A stretch of DNA of 64,000 bases from Arthrobacter sp. TPD3018 (GCA_003075315.1 QDFQ01000003.1:62001-126000); one strand, 5' to 3'; shown: positions 31,509 to 40,110, counted from the stretch's first letter. Numbers and translations: made by a program. Notes: generated by a model from the sequence alone, not told the origin.

Positions 31509-32075
31509 CTAGATCAGACGCAGCGCCCCCAAACCAAGCCAGAGCCCCACGATCACAAACAGGATGCCGATCCCGATCCGTAACGGTCGCAGGGGCAGCG
31601 CGCGCCATCCCGCCTCACCGAGCAGCGCCGCGGGCGCGATCACGGCGAGCGATCCCAGCGTCGCGCCCAGCGGTGCGAGCCACATCACATTCGCCCGTGC
31701 CGTCAGCGTCAGCACGATGAACTGCACGCCATCGCCGAAGGCGAGAATGAACAGCCCGAGCAGGCTGGTCGCCGCAGCACCGAGTCGCCAGCGTTCGAGC
31801 CGGTCGGGGGCCTTGGCCGGAAACAGCGCGCCACCGCCCTGCAGCACCAGCGCCAGCCCCAGGAACAGCTGCTTCGCCTCGGGGGTCAGCTGCGGGGCGA
31901 GCAAGGCCCCGGCCGCGCCCGCCAATCCCGCGGCAACGGCAACCGCGATGGCCGCCATCGCGATGACGAGGCCGGGCGCGCGATAGCGATCGGCCAGGAT
32001 AGCGGCGAGCCAGGCGGGGCGGTCGCCCACCTGTGCCAGCGCGGCGGCGACCAGCGCCGCCATCAGTGCATCCAT
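31509..32075 (-). CDS. GDT1/TMEM165-like membrane protein with altered motifs
   Basis: A 188-residue protein with about six hydrophobic helices in two similar halves, the layout of the UPF0016/GDT1 family of cation/proton antiporters (Mn2+ or Ca2+). The family hallmark E-x-G-D-K/R-S/T is altered in both halves: QVGDRPAW (about 15-22) in the first and FGDGVQF (about 113-119) in the second. The acidic Glu that precedes the motif is missing in both copies, so transport of the usual ions is doubtful. It sits between dps and a small unknown gene on the same strand. Confidence 0.75.
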   Translation of the reverse strand: MDALMAALVAAALAQVGDRPAWLAAILADRYRAPGLVIAMAAIAVAVAAGLAGAAGALLAPQLTPEAKQLFLGLALVLQGGGALFPAKAPDRLERWRLGAAATSLLGLFILAFGDGVQFIVLTLTARANVMWLAPLGATLGSLAVIAPAALLGEAGWRALPLRPLRIGIGILFVIVGLWLGLGALRLI

Positions 32076-32099
32076 GCCGTCCCGTCCCGTCGTCGGTGT

Positions 32100-32435
32100 T
32101 TAGCTTGCGAGGCGCACCGAACAGGCGGCCGCAAACGTGTCGCACGCCCGAACGTCCTGCCGGTCGCAGGCGACCGCGTCACCCAGCATCGACAACCAGC
32201 CATGCACCAGCGCGCCATGTTCGCCGCGCGACAAGGCCGAATCGACGAAATGCGCGACCGTCACCGCAGGATTCAGACCGTGCCGATGCGCGATCAGGCG
32301 GATCTGGTTGATATCGGGCTTCAGGTCGTCTGCGCGCGTATAGGGCGCCTTCACATCGATCGCGGCGATTCGCGCGGCCAAATCGGCGCGCACCGCGTCC
32401 AGCGCCATGTCGTTGATATGCCCCTGATGCCCCAT
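32100..32435 (-). CDS. Small soluble protein of unknown function
   Basis: A 111-residue protein, ATG at 32435. It has no signal peptide or membrane helix. The C-terminal part contains three cysteines (ACDRQDVRACDTFAAAC) in the spacing C-x6-C-x6-C. It ends 24 bases before the GDT1-like gene on the same strand, so the two may be co-transcribed. I do not recognise the family. Confidence 0.7.
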   Translation of the reverse strand: MGHQGHINDMALDAVRADLAARIAAIDVKAPYTRADDLKPDINQIRLIAHRHGLNPAVTVAHFVDSALSRGEHGALVHGWLSMLGDAVACDRQDVRACDTFAAACSVRLAS

Positions 32436-32610
32436 GTTCCGCTCCCGTCATGTCATGTGGCTTTCATGCGCCCGCACCGGTAACGTGGTGGTTAACGGTG
32501 CGGGCAGGGGCATGCATGGTTGACTTTCGCTCCCGTCTGGCCCATGCGCCGCGACTGATCGAGCGGCGGCGTTGGTGCTGCCGCTCTCCTTGTTTTCAGG
32601 ATTAGGGCTC

Positions 32611-32778
32611 ATGGCCAAGCCGACTACCGTCAAGATCAAGCTCGTCAGCACCGCCGACACCGGCTTCTTCTACGTCACGAAGAAGAACCCGCGCACCAAG
32701 ACCGAGAAGCTGAGCTTCAGCAAGTACGATCCCGTCGTGCGCAAGCACGTCGAGTTCAAGGAAGCCAAGATCAAGTAA
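32611..32778 (+). CDS. rpmG: 50S ribosomal protein L33
   Basis: A 55-residue ribosomal protein. ATG at 32611 gives [20 protein letters not shown], followed by [29 protein letters not shown], typical of the zinc-free proteobacterial form (no CxxC pairs). Transcribed alone, with two hairpins downstream. Confidence 0.97.
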   Translation: MAKPTTVKIKLVSTADTGFFYVTKKNPRTKTEKLSFSKYDPVVRKHVEFKEAKIK

Positions 32779-32786
32779 GCCGCTGC

Positions 32787-32804
32787 CGGGGCGCCACCGC
32801 CCCG
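32787..32804 (+). terminator. Hairpin after rpmG
   Basis: Arms CGGGGCG (32787-32793) and CGCCCCG (32798-32804) with a four-base loop start nine bases after the rpmG stop. A CTGCTT stretch follows, not a proper T-run; a weak terminator or processing hairpin is likely. Confidence 0.5.
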
Positions 32805-32823
32805 CTGCTTGCCGAATCGAATT

Positions 32824-32864
32824 GCGAAGAGCCGCCGGCGCCCCGCGCATCGGCGGCTCTTCGC
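32824..32864. terminator. Strong 14-base-pair hairpin downstream of rpmG
   Basis: Perfectly paired arms GCGAAGAGCCGCCG (32824-32837) and CGGCGGCTCTTCGC (32851-32864) enclose a 13-base loop. No T-run follows. It could stop transcription from rpmG with help from Rho or protect the 3' end of the mRNA. Confidence 0.6.
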
Positions 32865-32899
32865 GTGCGTGTGCGCGGAAGATGACCTGCGGGCAACGT

Positions 32900-33025
32900 A
32901 TGCGTTTTTGTGGCGAAGCCATGGTGGGGGCTAGGTTCGGCCACATTGCGTTCATGTTCGGTCGGCATAGCGGACCGTGGTGGCCGGACGATCCGGCCGC
33001 CCTGTATCGCGTCACTACGGGCTAA
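32900..33025 (+). CDS. Possible 41-residue peptide gene ending in a strong hairpin
   Basis: An open frame from ATG at 32900 to TAA at 33023-33025, with a second ATG at 32921. The peptide ends with GRHSGPWWPDDPAALYRVTTG, unusual for its two adjacent Trp and lack of low-complexity sequence. A large hairpin begins right at the stop codon. Third-position G+C is lower than in neighbouring genes, especially in the first half, so coding status is uncertain. The stretch could instead be a small RNA or a leader for the glutaredoxin-fusion gene 75 bases downstream. Confidence 0.3.
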   Translation: MRFCGEAMVGARFGHIAFMFGRHSGPWWPDDPAALYRVTTG

Positions 33026-33057
33026 GGGCGGTCCTCTCGAATCGAGGGGGCCGCCCT
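33024..33057 (+). promoter_or_regulatory. Hairpin upstream of the glutaredoxin-fusion gene
   Basis: Arms AAGGGCGGTCCTCTCG and CGAGGGGGCCGCCCTT pair along nearly their whole length, with two G-U pairs in RNA. GGTTTA follows rather than a clean T-run. It starts at the stop codon of the small open frame and ends about 45 bases before the next gene, so it could be a terminator of an upstream small transcript or an attenuator. Confidence 0.5.
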
Positions 33058-33100
33058 TGGTTTATGTGGGGTGCTGGCAGCACGCCATCGGCGCTCCCAC

Positions 33101-33844
33101 ATGCCTGCCATGTCGAAGCGCGCCGTCCTCTACCGCATGGTCATGCCGCCCCACGTCTGTCCTTATGGCCTGAAGGCGCGCGATCTGCTGCGCCGCAAGG
33201 GCTATGCGGTCGATGATGTCCACCTGACGACCCGCGCCGAAACCGATGCGTTCAAGGCCGAACATGGCGTGAAGACCACGCCGCAGACGTTCATCGATGG
33301 CGCGCGCATCGGCGGCTATGACGATCTGCGCCGCTTCTTCGGACTGTCGGCGCCGGACCCCAAGGCCGTCAGCTATCGTCCGGTTATGGCCGTGTTCGCG
33401 ATGACCGCGCTAATGGCGATGGCCGCCAGCCTTGCCGCCTTCGGCACGCCGGTCACGATCCGCGCAGGCGAATGGTTCATCGCGTTCAGCATGGTCGTGC
33501 TCGCGATCCTGAAGCTCCAGAACGTCGACCGATTCGCGACGATGTTTCTGGGCTATGACATGCTCGCGCAGCGCTGGGTGCCCTATGCCACGCTCTACCC
33601 GTATCTGGAGGGGCTGGCGGGCGTGTTGATGATCGCCGGCGTCGCGACATGGCTGTCGGTGCCGGTCGCATTGGTCATCGGCAGTGTTGGCGCGGTGTCG
33701 GTGTACAAGGCGGTGTATGTCGACCGGCGCGAACTCAAATGCGCCTGCGTCGGCGGCGACAGCAGCGTGCCGCTGGGCTTCGTGTCGCTGACCGAAAATC
33801 TGATGATGGTCGCGATGGCCGTGTGGATGATGCTGGCAGGATGA
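33101..33844 (+). CDS. Glutaredoxin domain fused to a MauE/DoxX-like membrane domain
   Basis: Residues about 6-75 form a glutaredoxin with a CPYG active site (Cys20) and the TTPQTF cis-Pro loop and GGYDDL end. Residues about 90-247 contain four membrane helices with a conserved-looking C-x-C pair in LKCACVGGDSSVPLG, as in MauE-like proteins that help disulfide formation. The fusion suggests transfer of reducing or oxidising equivalents between a cytoplasmic glutaredoxin and a membrane thiol pair. ATG at 33101 or 33110 could be used. No methylamine-utilisation genes are nearby, so the MauE resemblance does not imply that pathway. Confidence 0.82.
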   Translation: MPAMSKRAVLYRMVMPPHVCPYGLKARDLLRRKGYAVDDVHLTTRAETDAFKAEHGVKTTPQTFIDGARIGGYDDLRRFFGLSAPDPKAVSYRPVMAVFAMTALMAMAASLAAFGTPVTIRAGEWFIAFSMVVLAILKLQNVDRFATMFLGYDMLAQRWVPYATLYPYLEGLAGVLMIAGVATWLSVPVALVIGSVGAVSVYKAVYVDRRELKCACVGGDSSVPLGFVSLTENLMMVAMAVWMMLAG

Positions 33845-33933
33845 TGCCGGGAACCCGGCTGAGAAATCGTCGTTTTATTGAAAGCTCGCAGCTCCCGCGC
33901 CCTTTTCGGGGGGTAAGGGCGCTGAGAGCGCGC

Positions 33934-33971
33934 GGCACCCTGTCGCGGCCCGATCGCCGCGGCAGGGTGCC
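33934..33971. terminator. Bidirectional terminator-like hairpin
   Basis: Arms GGCACCCTGTCGCGG (33934-33948) and CCGCGGCAGGGTGCC (33957-33971) pair with a single G-U, loop of eight bases, followed by CTTTCG. It lies between the convergent glutaredoxin-fusion and response regulator genes and can serve both. Confidence 0.7.
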
Positions 33972-33990
33972 TTTCGATTGTCGCTCCGGT

Positions 33991-34362
33991 TCAGACCAGC
34001 GCGTTCACTGCATCCATGAACCGCGCGAGACTGATCGGCTTCGAGACATAGGATCGCGCGCCGGCCGCCCGAATCCGCTCCTCGTCATCGCGTCCTGCAT
34101 AAGCGGTGACCGCCATCACCGGGATATCGCGCAGCTGTTCGTCCGCCATCAGCTCCAGGATCAGTTCATACCCCGTCACATGCGGCATCTGGATATCCAT
34201 GATGATCAGCTCCGGCATCACCTCGCGCGCGCGGGCCACGGCCTCGCGCCCGTCGCGCACCGGTTCGGCGACGAAGTCATGCGCCCGCAGCAGGTCGCAG
34301 AACAGCTTCAGATTGAGTTCGTTGTCCTCGACAACGAGCACCCGTTTCGCCACGTGGGTCAC
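33991..34362 (-). CDS. divK: Single-domain response regulator, DivK-like
   Basis: A stand-alone receiver domain that in alphaproteobacteria passes phosphoryl signals controlling cell cycle and polarity. It shows the acidic pair VVEDNE, phospho-acceptor Asp56 (IIMDIQMP), Thr86 (AVTAYAG) and Lys108 (SKPIS). Starts at GTG 34362 (AGGA three bases upstream) or GTG 34353. There is no output domain. It is divergent from a DUF3572 gene, an arrangement I associate with sphingomonad divK loci. No PleD-like gene follows here; a convergent gene is next. Confidence 0.9.
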   Translation of the reverse strand: MTHVAKRVLVVEDNELNLKLFCDLLRAHDFVAEPVRDGREAVARAREVMPELIIMDIQMPHVTGYELILELMADEQLRDIPVMAVTAYAGRDDEERIRAAGARSYVSKPISLARFMDAVNALV

Positions 34363-34392
34363 CGATCCTTTCCAGTCAGCGGACGATAGGCA

Positions 34393-34668
34393 ATGCGCGG
34401 TCGCGATACAAACACCCCCGATGCGGAATTGCTGGGGCTTCAGGCGCTGGCCTGGACGCTCGGCGAACAGGCGCGTGCCGATCGGCTGATCGCGACCACC
34501 GGCCTCTACCCCGACGATCTGCGCGCCCGTGCCGGCGAACCCGCCGTGCTCGCCGCGGTGCTGGCCTATCTCGAGGCATACGAACCCGATCTCATCGCCT
34601 GCGCCGATGCGCTGGGCGTCCCCCCGTCGGCGCTGGTCGCCGCACACCAGATGCTGGAGGCTCGCTGA
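34393..34668 (+). CDS. DUF3572 family protein
   Basis: A 91-residue helical soluble protein of the DUF3572 type (ALAWTLGEQARADRLIATTGL, DLRARAGEPAVLAAVLAYLEAYEPDLIACADALG). Function unknown. It starts about 30 bases from the divergent divK start and its TGA overlaps the ATG of the next gene by one base, so it is coupled to the HAD gene. Proximity to divK suggests, but does not prove, a link to cell-cycle control. Confidence 0.85.
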   Translation: MRGRDTNTPDAELLGLQALAWTLGEQARADRLIATTGLYPDDLRARAGEPAVLAAVLAYLEAYEPDLIACADALGVPPSALVAAHQMLEAR

Positions 34669-35303
34669 TGACCCAGACACCCCGACCCTTGCTGATCACC
34701 GATTGCGACGAAGTGCTGCTGCATATGGTCAAGCATTTCGGCACCTGGGTGCGCGAAACGCACGATATCGACTTCACGCCCGATGGTGCCGATTTCGCCA
34801 ATTCGATGCGCCGCCGCTCGACGGGCGAGACGCCGACACAGGCGGAGATGTGGTCGATGCTCGGCGGCTTCTTCCCGTCCGAAATGCACCGCCAGACGTT
34901 GGTCCCCCACGCGGCCGAGGCGCTGGCGCGGCTCAGCGAGGTGGCGGATATCGTCGTCCTCACCAATCTGCTCGACAGCTGCCGCACCGCGCGGATCGAC
35001 CAGCTCGCCGTCTTCGGCATCCACCACCGCGTCGAATGCAATCAGGGGGGCAAGGGCGATCCCGTGTCGCGGCTGGTCGAGGAGCATGGCAACCCGGTGA
35101 CGGTGTTCGTCGACGATCTGGCCGTCCACCACGAATCGGTGTCGCGTCACGCGCCGCAGGTCCACCGGCTGCACATGGTCTCCGAACCCAGCCTCGCGCC
35201 CAGCGTCGCCCCCGCGCCGCACGCGCACGCGCGCATCGACGACTGGCGCGAGGCGGCAGACTGGATCGCCGCCCGCTTCGCCGCGGGGCAACCCGCCGCC
35301 TGA
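34668..35303 (+). CDS. HAD-superfamily hydrolase
   Basis: A 211-residue protein with the HAD core: motif I variant ITDCDEVLL near residue 14, motif II-like VVLTNLL, and the acidic motif IV TVFVDDLAVHHESV. A small helical cap occupies about residues 20-80. The ATG shares one base with the DUF3572 stop. The likely activity is phosphate-ester hydrolysis on a small molecule, which cannot be named from sequence. Confidence 0.85.
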   Translation: MTQTPRPLLITDCDEVLLHMVKHFGTWVRETHDIDFTPDGADFANSMRRRSTGETPTQAEMWSMLGGFFPSEMHRQTLVPHAAEALARLSEVADIVVLTNLLDSCRTARIDQLAVFGIHHRVECNQGGKGDPVSRLVEEHGNPVTVFVDDLAVHHESVSRHAPQVHRLHMVSEPSLAPSVAPAPHAHARIDDWREAADWIAARFAAGQPAA

Positions 35304-35367
35304 CGGTTTACCGCGCGCCGCGCCATCGGCTAGACGCGCGGGCAACGCATCATCGAAGGATTCTGCC

Positions 35368-35832
35368 ATGACCACGCACGTCGATCGCAAGCTCGAGGAA
35401 CTCGGCCTTACCCTGCCCGAAGCGGCGGCGCCGGTTGCGGCTTATGTGCCGGTGGTCGAGGCGGGTGGCATGCTCCACCTGTCGGGCCAGCTGCCCTTCA
35501 AGGACGGCCAACTCGTCACCGGCCGCCTGGGCGACGGCGTGTCGCTGGAACAGGGGCAAGAGGCCGCGCGCCTCTGCGGTCTGATGATCGTCGCGCAGGT
35601 CAAGAAGCACCTCGGCGGCGACCTGTCGCGCATCAAGCGTGTCGTGAAGCTGGGCGTATTCGTCAACAGCCACGGCGACTTCACCGATCAGCCCAAGGTC
35701 GCGAACGGCGCGTCCGAACTGATGGTTGCGCTGTTCGGCGACGCCGGCAAGCACGCCCGCAGCGCGGTCGGCGTCCCCGTCCTGCCGCTGGGCGCGGCGG
35801 TCGAAGTCGACGCGATCATCGAACTGGCGTAA
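35368..35832 (+). CDS. RidA family (YjgF/YER057c/UK114) protein
   Basis: A 154-residue protein of the longer RidA subgroup. It shows [12 protein letters not shown] near residue 35, [25 protein letters not shown], and the C-terminal [24 protein letters not shown] with the conserved Arg. RidA proteins hydrolyse reactive enamine/imine intermediates made by PLP enzymes. The gene is convergent with a thiamine-diphosphate enzyme gene 12 bases away. Clear RBS not seen. Confidence 0.92.
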   Translation: MTTHVDRKLEELGLTLPEAAAPVAAYVPVVEAGGMLHLSGQLPFKDGQLVTGRLGDGVSLEQGQEAARLCGLMIVAQVKKHLGGDLSRIKRVVKLGVFVNSHGDFTDQPKVANGASELMVALFGDAGKHARSAVGVPVLPLGAAVEVDAIIELA

Positions 35833-35844
35833 CGCGGCTCGGCG

Positions 35845-37497
35845 TTACCCCCGCCGCGCCACCGCGCTCAGCGTGGTGCCGGCGGTGATGACTTCGATAT
35901 CGGTCCGGATATGCAACAGGCGCACCCCGCGTTGCGCCTGTGCCCGCGCGAGGGCCGGCGCGAAATCCTCGGTCCGCGTCACCGTCTCCGCCCAGCAGCC
36001 ATAGGCCCGGCCCAGCGCCGCGAAATCGGGGTTGGCCAGCGCCGTGCCCGACACGCGACCCGGAAACTCGCGTTCCTGGTGCATGCGGATCGTGCCGTAG
36101 CCGCCATTGTCGATCACCAGCACCAGCAGCTGCGCGTCATATTGCACGGCGGTCGCCAATTCCTGCCCGTTCATCAGGAAACAGCCGTCGCCGGCGAGCG
36201 CCACCACCTGCCGCCCCGGATGGCGCAGCGCCGCGGCAACGGCGGCCGGCAGGCCATAGCCCATCGCCCCCGCCGTCGGCGCCAGCTGCGTACCCGGCGC
36301 GGCATAGGGCCAATAGCGGTGCCACCAGCCGCTGTAATTCCCCGCGCCGTTGCAGATGATCGTATCGGCGGGCAGCGTCTCGCGCATCGCTGCGACGCAG
36401 GGTCCCAGGTCCATCGCCACGCCGTCGCGCGGCGCGGGGGTCGACCACGCCTGCCAATCGGCATGCGCGGCGGCGCCCCCGGCATTCGGCGGCCCATCGA
36501 TCGCGTTCAGGGCCTCCGCAAACTCCGCCATCCCGGCACAGATCGCGAGGTCGCAGCGGTAGGTCATGCCCAGTTCGTCGGCGTCCGGGTGAACGTGGAT
36601 CAGCCGCTGACCCGGATGCTCCGGGGTGATCAGCGCATAGCCATCGGTCGTCGCCTCCCCCAACCGTGGCCCGACGACGAGCAACAGGTCGGCGGCCTTG
36701 ATCCGCGCGACGAGCTTCGGATTCGGACCATAGCCCAGGTTTCCGGCATAGGCGGGGCAGGCGTTGGGAATGGCATCCTGCCGGCGGAAGGCGGCAGCGA
36801 CCGGCACGCCGGTGCGATCGGCCCAGGCGGCGAAGTCTTGCGCCGCGATCCCGTCCCACCCCGCTCCGCCGACGATCGCGACGGGGCGTTCGGCGGTGGC
36901 GAGCAGATCGGCAAGCTGCGCCATCGCGCCCTCGTCGCAACCCTGCGCCGCGCGCTCGACGCGCGGCCGGTCGACGGCCTCGACCTCATCGAGCAGCATG
37001 TCCTCGGGCAGCGCCAGCACCACCGGTCCCGGCCGCCCGTTCAATGCCACCGCATAGGCGCGCGCGACATATTCGGGGATGCGTGACGCATCGTCGATCC
37101 GCGCCGCCCATTTGGCGAGGGGTGCGAACATCGCCGCGAAATCGACCTCCTGAAACGCCTCGCGATCGCGCGTGCCGCGGTCGACGTCGCCGATGAACAG
37201 GATCATCGGCTGCGAATCCTGCCGCGCGACATGCACCCCGATCGACGCGTTGGTCGCGCCCGGCCCGCGCGTCACGAAGGCGATGCCGGGCCGGTGCGTC
37301 AGCGTGCCGTCGGCGCACGCCATGAAGGCCGCGCCGCCTTCCTGCCGGCACACCACGGTTTCGATCTGCGGCGTATCATGCAGCGCATCGAGCACCGCGA
37401 GGAAGCTTTCGCCCGGCACAGTGAAGATGCGCTCGCAGCCTTGCGCGAGCAATTGATCGACGAGGATGCGGCCGCCGGTCCGGGTCTGTCTCTCCAT
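35845..37497 (-). CDS. Thiamine-diphosphate-dependent enzyme, acetolactate synthase-like
   Basis: A 550-residue protein with the three-domain layout of the acetolactate synthase/benzoylformate decarboxylase family. The catalytic Glu lies in [13 protein letters not shown] (about residue 51), and the thiamine-binding motif in [16 protein letters not shown]...IDNGG (about 435-470). ATG at 37497 ([10 protein letters not shown]) is preceded by GCGC but by no strong RBS; the longer frame upstream overlaps the divergent gene and is non-coding. There is no ilvN regulatory subunit nearby, so a biosynthetic acetolactate synthase is unlikely; an alternative 2-oxoacid decarboxylase or carboligase is more plausible. 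Confidence 0.9.
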   Translation of the reverse strand: MERQTRTGGRILVDQLLAQGCERIFTVPGESFLAVLDALHDTPQIETVVCRQEGGAAFMACADGTLTHRPGIAFVTRGPGATNASIGVHVARQDSQPMILFIGDVDRGTRDREAFQEVDFAAMFAPLAKWAARIDDASRIPEYVARAYAVALNGRPGPVVLALPEDMLLDEVEAVDRPRVERAAQGCDEGAMAQLADLLATAERPVAIVGGAGWDGIAAQDFAAWADRTGVPVAAAFRRQDAIPNACPAYAGNLGYGPNPKLVARIKAADLLLVVGPRLGEATTDGYALITPEHPGQRLIHVHPDADELGMTYRCDLAICAGMAEFAEALNAIDGPPNAGGAAAHADWQAWSTPAPRDGVAMDLGPCVAAMRETLPADTIICNGAGNYSGWWHRYWPYAAPGTQLAPTAGAMGYGLPAAVAAALRHPGRQVVALAGDGCFLMNGQELATAVQYDAQLLVLVIDNGGYGTIRMHQEREFPGRVSGTALANPDFAALGRAYGCWAETVTRTEDFAPALARAQAQRGVRLLHIRTDIEVITAGTTLSAVARRG

Positions 37498-37605
37498 GCG
37501 CGCGACTGTGCCCCGCGGCGGCGGCGATGTCGAGGAAGGGACTTGCCAGCGCCGCCGGCCATGGCGATGCTGCGACATCATCGACGACGTGGGAGAGGCG
37601 CGGGG

Positions 37606-38517
37606 ATGACGTGGCGGACGGTGGCGCAGGGCCTGCGCTTTCCCGAAGGACCGGTGGCGATGCCCGACGGCAGCGTCATCCTGGTCGAGATCGCGGCGGG
37701 GCGGATCACCCGTATCGATGCCGAGGGCCGGATCGACGTGGTCGCAGAGCCGGGCGGCGGACCCAACGGCCTGGCGATGGGGCCCGACGGCAAGCTCTAT
37801 TGCTGCAACAACGGCGGGTTCAACTGGCATGAGGCAGGAGGCTTTCTGGCGCCGCACGGGCAGGCCGACGATTATAGCGGCGGGCGGATCGAACGCATCG
37901 ACCCGATGCGCGGCACGGTCGAGGTGCTGTACGCCGACGGCGATTTCGGCTGTTCGCTGCGTGGCCCCAACGACATCGTGTTCGACGCGCATGGCGGTTT
38001 CTGGTTCACCGACCACGGCAAGACGCGCCCCCGCGCGCGCGACGTCACCGGCATCTTCTACGCCAAGGCGGATGGCAGTTTCGTGGAAGAGGTGGTGTTC
38101 CCGTCGGAAAACCCGAACGGCATCGGCCTGTCACCCGACGGCAGCCGCCTCTACGCGGCCGAGACCTACACATGCCGGTTGATGGCATTCGACGTGACCG
38201 CGCCCGGCAAGGTCGCGCCCGGCGGCGGCCCGGGCGGGCCCGGCATCCCGATCTATCGACCGGCTGGGTATAAGTTCTTCGATTCGCTGGGTGTCGAGGC
38301 CGGCGGGAACATCTGTGTGGCGACGATCGGCGAAAGCGGGATCAGCGTCGTGTCGCCAACGGGCGACCTCGTCGGGTTCGTCGCGACCGACGACGTGTTC
38401 ACGACCAACATCTGCTGGGGCGGGGACGATCTGCACGACGCGTATGTTACGCTGTCGGGCAGCGGCCGGCTGGTGACGATGCGCTGGCCGCGACCCGGAT
38501 TGCGCCTAGCCTATTGA
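37606..38517 (+). CDS. SMP-30/gluconolactonase family protein
   Basis: A 303-residue six-bladed propeller likely to hydrolyse a sugar or other lactone. Characteristic pieces are FPEGPVAMPDGSVILVEI (metal-ligand Glu near residue 15), GGPNGLAMGPDGKLYCCNNGG, RGPNDIVFDAHGGFWFTD and NPNGIGLSPDGSRLYAAET. ATG at 37606 follows GGCGCGGGG. Divergent from the thiamine-diphosphate enzyme; a shared pathway is possible but unproven. Confidence 0.92.
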   Translation: MTWRTVAQGLRFPEGPVAMPDGSVILVEIAAGRITRIDAEGRIDVVAEPGGGPNGLAMGPDGKLYCCNNGGFNWHEAGGFLAPHGQADDYSGGRIERIDPMRGTVEVLYADGDFGCSLRGPNDIVFDAHGGFWFTDHGKTRPRARDVTGIFYAKADGSFVEEVVFPSENPNGIGLSPDGSRLYAAETYTCRLMAFDVTAPGKVAPGGGPGGPGIPIYRPAGYKFFDSLGVEAGGNICVATIGESGISVVSPTGDLVGFVATDDVFTTNICWGGDDLHDAYVTLSGSGRLVTMRWPRPGLRLAY

Positions 38518-38558
38518 GGAAGCGGGCCCTCGTATGAAGGGTGGCATCGTTCCTTTAC

Positions 38559-38588
38559 CGTCATTGCTTCGCTGCGCTCGCAATGACG
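38559..38588. repeat. Short palindromic repeat
   Basis: Hairpin CGTCATTGCTTCGCTGCG...CGCAATGACG in the gap between convergent genes, another minimal copy of the family; likely terminator for both. Confidence 0.75.
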
Positions 38589-38611
38589 GGCCGAGTATCG
38601 CGTCGGCTCGC

Positions 38612-38992
38612 TTACACCCGCGACCGCGGACCGAAGTCGAACCAGCCCGGACGCTGGCCTGCCGGATAGGCCGGACGGGCGGCGGTCTGACGGCGGCCGG
38701 TGAGGCGTTCACCGATCGTCGGCGCCGTGGTGGTGGCGACGGGCGCTGCGACCGGGCGGGCCTGCGCCGCTTCGGTCAGCCGCGCATTCTCGCGCTCCAG
38801 TTCCGCGACGCGGGCATTCGCGGCGGCGAGGCTGGTGTCGCCCTGCTTGCGATAGGTGCCGTGCGCCTCGCGTTCCGCGGCATAGCGCGCCTTCCACTTC
38901 TTACCGCCGCTGCTGCTCGCCAATCCGAAGAACCAGCCTGCGATCAGGCACAGCGCCAGCGCGGCGAATTGCGTGGTGGTGGTGAACAGCAT
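38612..38992 (-). CDS. Small membrane-anchored coiled-coil protein, unknown function
   Basis: A 126-residue protein with one N-terminal membrane helix (about residues 7-25), a basic segment (GGKKWKARYAAERE), a short coiled coil (ANARVAELERENARLTEAAQ) and a Pro/Ala/Arg-rich tail. No known motif. It stands alone. A role as an envelope adaptor is possible but speculative. Confidence 0.7.
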   Translation of the reverse strand: MLFTTTTQFAALALCLIAGWFFGLASSSGGKKWKARYAAEREAHGTYRKQGDTSLAAANARVAELERENARLTEAAQARPVAAPVATTTAPTIGERLTGRRQTAARPAYPAGQRPGWFDFGPRSRV

Positions 38993-39073
38993 CCGTCGAG
39001 CCTCCTGTTACGGCAGCATAACGACGATACCGGGGGTTGGTTCATCCGATAGGTGCAGCGTTTCCCTTCGGTC

Positions 39074-39153
39074 CTCACCCTTCCGGCGCTACGCGCCTCC
39101 CTCCCTCTCCCGATGGGAGAGGGAGGGAGGCGCGTAGCCGTTAATAGGGTGAG
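39074..39153. repeat. Large inverted repeat in the gap before trhO
   Basis: A near-perfect palindrome: CTCACCCTTCCGGCGCTACG on the left matches the reverse of CGTAGCCGTTAATAGGGTGAG on the right, and the centre is CCTCCCTCCCTCTCCCGATG then GGGAGAGGGAGGGAGG. Different from the CGTCAY family. Likely terminator or another dispersed repeat. Confidence 0.8.
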
Positions 39154-39171
39154 GGTGGGTGCGAAACCCTC

Positions 39172-40092
39172 TCAATCCTCGAATCGCCGCCCGACATGCG
39201 CCTCGCCGCGCGCCTCCGCCAGCTGCGCCTGCCGGTGCCGCTCTGCATAGCGTGCCCGATCCGCCGCATCGCGTGTGTCATGGCAGCGCGGGCAGCTCAC
39301 GCCCTCCTCGTACAAAGGCGACGCGCGATCCGCCTCCGACACCGGCATCCGGCACGCGCGGCACAAGCCATGGCTACCCGGCGCCAGGCCGTGCCCCACC
39401 GCGACCCGTTCGTCGAACACGAAACATTCGCCCCGCCACGCGCTTTGCTCGGCGGGCACCTCCTCCAGATATTTCAGGATGCCGCCCTTCAGGTGGAACA
39501 CGTCGGGCACGCCCTCCGCCTTCAGGAACGCCGTCGCCTTTTCGCAGCGGATGCCCCCGGTGCAGAACATCGCGACCCGCTTGGTGCCGGCGAGCAATTC
39601 GTCGCGATGCGCCCGAAACCAGCCCGGAAATTCGCGAAAAGACCGTGTTTCCGGATCGACCGCACCATCGAACGTGCCGACCGCCACTTCGTAATCGTTG
39701 CGCGTGTCGATCAGCACCGTGCCCGGATCGGCGATCAGCGCATTCCAGTCGGCGGGATCGACATAGGTGCCGGGATCGGTCGGGTCGACCAGCGGCTCAC
39801 CCATCGTCACGATCTCACGCTTCAGCCGCACCTTCGTCCGATGGAACGGCATCGTGTCCGCAGCGGAGAATTTCACCTCCAGCTCGTCGCAGCCCGGCAG
39901 GCTACGAATATGCGCCAGCACCGCGTCGATCCCTGCGGCCGGCCCGGCGATCGTGCCGTTGATGCCTTCCCCAGCGAGCAGCAGCGTGCCGCGCACGCCC
40001 TGCGCCTCGCATAAGGCGAGCAGCGGGCCTTGCAGCGCAGCGGGATCGGCGAAACGGGTGAAGTGATACAATGCGGCGACGGTGACGGACAT
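39172..40092 (-). CDS. trhO: Rhodanese-type tRNA uridine(34) hydroxylase TrhO
   Basis: Oxygen-dependent hydroxylation of U34 in tRNA, forming 5-hydroxyuridine. ATG at 40092 gives 306 residues. The N-terminal acylphosphatase-like domain has [17 protein letters not shown]; the rhodanese domain has [18 protein letters not shown] and the active-site loop [12 protein letters not shown] with its catalytic Cys. The C-terminal part holds a [10 protein letters not shown] and SCPRCHDT zinc-like knuckle. The frame continues upstream to 41919 only as a shadow of rnr. Confidence 0.95.
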   Translation of the reverse strand: MSVTVAALYHFTRFADPAALQGPLLALCEAQGVRGTLLLAGEGINGTIAGPAAGIDAVLAHIRSLPGCDELEVKFSAADTMPFHRTKVRLKREIVTMGEPLVDPTDPGTYVDPADWNALIADPGTVLIDTRNDYEVAVGTFDGAVDPETRSFREFPGWFRAHRDELLAGTKRVAMFCTGGIRCEKATAFLKAEGVPDVFHLKGGILKYLEEVPAEQSAWRGECFVFDERVAVGHGLAPGSHGLCRACRMPVSEADRASPLYEEGVSCPRCHDTRDAADRARYAERHRQAQLAEARGEAHVGRRFED

Positions 40093-40110
40093 GGGTAGGC
40101 CTTTAGTCGG

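Noticed and set aside
32448..32660. 70-codon frame on the minus strand
   Set aside because: It overlaps the start of rpmG in antisense and has no motif or RBS.
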